Source: DASRHD01 sp035485575
Lineage (GTDB): Bacteria > Verrucomicrobiota > Verrucomicrobiia > Opitutales > Opitutaceae
Assembly: GCA_035485575.1 (NCBI GenBank)
Contig: DATHNW010000024.1
Span: 1 to 64,000 of the forward strand
DNA: 64,000 nucleotides
Direction of reading: 5' to 3'
Position numbers and translations under genes: made by a program. The notes below the pieces were generated by a model that saw nothing but the letters and a program-made list of their open reading frames with translations, had not been told where the DNA came from and searched no databases. Of the stretch, positions 62,142 to 64,000 are shown in pieces (within the stretch, counting starts at the first letter, position 1; each line of letters opens with the position of its first letter).

Positions 62142-64000
62142 TCAGGCCTCGGGCTCCACCTGCGTGGTCAGCTGGATCAAGCTCTGCAGCGAGCTGAAGT
62201 GTTGGCTCAGGTCGAAGTCGCCGCCCAGCCCCCCCACCAGCTTGTCGAACAGGTCCTTCTTGGCCGCCTTCAGCGCCTGGATGCGCTCCTCGATCGTGCC
62301 GGCCGTGACCATGCGGTAGACAAAGACGGTATTGGTCTGGCCGATGCGGTGCACGCGGTCCACCGCCTGCGCCTCGACCGCCGGATTCCACCACGGGTCG
62401 AGCAGAAAGACATAGTCCGCCGCGTGCAGGGTGATGCCCGTGCCCGCGGCCTTGAGCGACACCAGCATGGCCGCGGCACCCGACGTGCCCTGGAAGGCCT
62501 GCACCGGTTTCTGCCGGTCGAGCGTCATGCCGGTCAGCTCAAAGCGCGGCAGGTCGGGAAACTGAGCCGCCAGCGCCTCACGCACGCGGTCGAGCAGCAT
62601 CACGAACTGCGAAAAGATGACCACCTTGTGCCCGCTGCCCACGACCTCGGCCAGTTTTTCCACCAGCAGGTTCAGCTTGCCGCTGTCGCTCAGCGGCGCC
62701 TTCAGCCACGGCAGCAAATCCGGGTCGCAGCACACCTGCCGCAGCCGCGTGAGCAGGGCGAGGAAGCCGAAGCTCTTCTCGCGCATCGCCGCGCTCACGT
62801 CGTCGCCCAGCCGCTGCAGGCCCTCGGTGCAGATGCGCGCATACTCCGCGCGCTGCACATCCGTCATCGGGCAGAGCAAATCCATCTCCACCTTCGGCGG
62901 CAGCTCCTTCGCGACCTCGTTTTTCGTACGCCGCAAAATGAAGGGCGCCAGTTGCGCGCGGAGCCGCTCAAGCGTGCCCATGCGGTCGGTGTTCAGCCCC
63001 GACTCGAAGCTGGCCCGCGAGCCGAGCAGACCGGGCAGCAGATAGCGGAAAATCGACCACAGATCGAGCTGGCGGTTTTCCAGCGGCGTGCCGGTCAGCA
63101 CGAGGCGGTGCCGCGCACGGATGGCAAAGCAGGCCTGCGTGACCTTGGCGTCGGGATTCTTGATGAACTGGCCCTCGTCCAGCACCGCATAGCCGAATTC
63201 GTGCGTGTCGAGCAGGTGCTTGTGCTTGCGCAACTGCGTATAGCTTGCCAGCCACACGACCGCATCCTGGCGCGACGTGAAATCATGGCCGGTCTTGAGC
63301 ACGTCCACCGCCACCTGCGGGAAAAATTTCGCGAATTCCTCGCGCCATACGGGCACGACGCTCGCCGGGCACACGATAAGGATCGATTTAGCCGCCACCG
63401 GCCGCACGACCAGGAGCGAGGCCACCTGCAGCGTCTTGCCGAGGCCCATCTCATCCGCCAGCAGGCCGTGGCAGCCGACCTCGCACAGATGATGCATCCA
63501 CTCCACGCCACGCCGCTGGTAGGGACGAAGGATCTCGGGCAGCTCCGGTGCCGCCGCCGATGGGGCCAGCACGCTCTGCCGCCAGACCTCCATTTCCTGG
63601 GTCAGGGTGAGCTTGAGCCGCGCATCGTTGAACAGTGAAAAAATCAGGTACGGCGACAGCGCGCCATCCGCGTGCGTCTCCTCCACATTGCGCTGCCAGG
63701 CGCTGAGCGATTCCCATTTGTCGGGCGCGAGCGCCACGATGCCGAGGCTGGGCAGGATCACCGGCGCGCCACCCTGCCTGGTCAGCGCCGCGACCTCATC
63801 GTCGGTGAGCATGCGTTCGCCTGCGCGGAAAATCCACCGCAGGTTGAGCTTCGCGCTGCCGCCGTTGCGGCCGGCCTTGCGCTCGGCCACGGCCTCGATC
63901 TCCACCGTGCGCGTGCCCTTGAGCAGGTTGGCCACATGCTCATCAAACTCGACGACCAGCACCTTCTGCCACGCCGGCAGCGTCGTCCTTAAAAAGTTGG
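62142..64000 (-). CDS. SNF2-family DNA-dependent ATPase/helicase (N-terminus outside window)
   Basis: The frame runs through the right edge, so the start is missing; 619 codons are visible. ATPase lobe 1 begins at LRPYQRRGVEWMHHL, with Walker A DEMGLGKTLQ, the DExx box as LDEGQFIKN and motif III LTGTPLENRQLDLWSIF. Lobe 2 includes KVVIFSQFVMLLDRV, SLKAAGTGITLHAADYVFLLDPWWNPAVE and QAVDRVHRIGQ. These are hallmarks of bacterial Rad54/HepA-like SNF2 proteins that translocate on DNA. A SWIM or SNF2-N domain would be expected upstream of the edge. Confidence 0.93.
   Translation of the reverse strand, partial: NFLRTTLPAWQKVLVVEFDEHVANLLKGTRTVEIEAVAERKAGRNGGSAKLNLRWIFRAGERMLTDDEVAALTRQGGAPVILPSLGIVALAPDKWESLSAWQRNVEETHADGALSPYLIFSLFNDARLKLTLTQEMEVWRQSVLAPSAAAPELPEILRPYQRRGVEWMHHLCEVGCHGLLADEMGLGKTLQVASLLVVRPVAAKSILIVCPASVVPVWREEFAKFFPQVAVDVLKTGHDFTSRQDAVVWLASYTQLRKHKHLLDTHEFGYAVLDEGQFIKNPDAKVTQACFAIRARHRLVLTGTPLENRQLDLWSIFRYLLPGLLGSRASFESGLNTDRMGTLERLRAQLAPFILRRTKNEVAKELPPKVEMDLLCPMTDVQRAEYARICTEGLQRLGDDVSAAMREKSFGFLALLTRLRQVCCDPDLLPWLKAPLSDSGKLNLLVEKLAEVVGSGHKVVIFSQFVMLLDRVREALAAQFPDLPRFELTGMTLDRQKPVQAFQGTSGAAAMLVSLKAAGTGITLHAADYVFLLDPWWNPAVEAQAVDRVHRIGQTNTVFVYRMVTAGTIEERIQALKAAKKDLFDKLVGGLGGDFDLSQHFSSLQSLIQLTTQVEPEA

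Overview
This 64-kb window is high-GC bacterial chromosome from a Gram-negative, LPS-making organism. It carries lpxA, an lpxC-fabZ fusion, Tat- and Sec-exported glycosidases, several tripartite efflux pumps and a phosphate porin. The lpxC-fabZ fusion, the pectin-degrading enzymes and the unusual elongation factor P suggest a member of the PVC group, most likely Verrucomicrobiota and possibly Opitutaceae. That placement is an inference from gene content; no marker was searched. Nearly all of the window is ordinary chromosomal sequence. I see no rRNA, CRISPR array, phage or integrase.

Layout. 1-2165: start of a large secreted repeat protein that runs off the left edge. 2639-7344: two histidine kinases and a type II NADH dehydrogenase. 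7441-11049: a DUF971 protein and hisI, lpxA and lpxC/fabZ (lipid A and fatty acid synthesis), and efp. 11149-14851: a GH105 and a GH28 enzyme (pectin breakdown) flanking a carbonic anhydrase. 14922-16179: an overlapping membrane protein / ECF sigma factor / anti-sigma-like unit. 16231-21979: thymidine phosphorylase, argS, a GYF-domain membrane protein and a YihY/BrkB protein. 22132-28528: a Cu(I)/Ag(I) efflux set of CusCBA type. 28811-39474: a PpiD-like foldase, a TolC protein, miaA, a glycosyltransferase / lipid kinase / LpxH-like run, a GGDEF regulator, trpA, a lipoprotein and an EEP phosphatase.

The most interesting region is 39581-42860. A tRNA-His gene is followed by a 3.2-kb segment bounded by a perfect 28-bp direct repeat of the tRNA 3' end (39633-39660 and 42833-42860), the signature of integration into a tRNA gene. 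Inside are only two genes and no integrase. One encodes a protein with a strict (X-Pro)n Thr/His-rich linker and a six-repeat propeller-like domain. The other encodes a GT60-type (GlcNAc) glycosyltransferase, a family known to glycosylate Thr or hydroxyproline in proteins. I propose that they form a substrate/glycosyltransferase pair carried as a mobile cassette.

Beyond the island lie a leucine-rich-repeat lipoprotein-like protein and a respiratory FAD-dependent (GMC) dehydrogenase locus with two monoheme cytochromes (44257-49683). These are followed by an RND efflux pump with its adaptor (49760-54056). The phosphate block at 54283-61956 holds a DUF47/Pit pair facing a porin-pstS-pstC-pstA-pstB-phoU unit. 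A three-repeat Pho box sits upstream of the porin, and hairpins lie after the porin and pstS genes. A SNF2-family helicase runs off the right edge.
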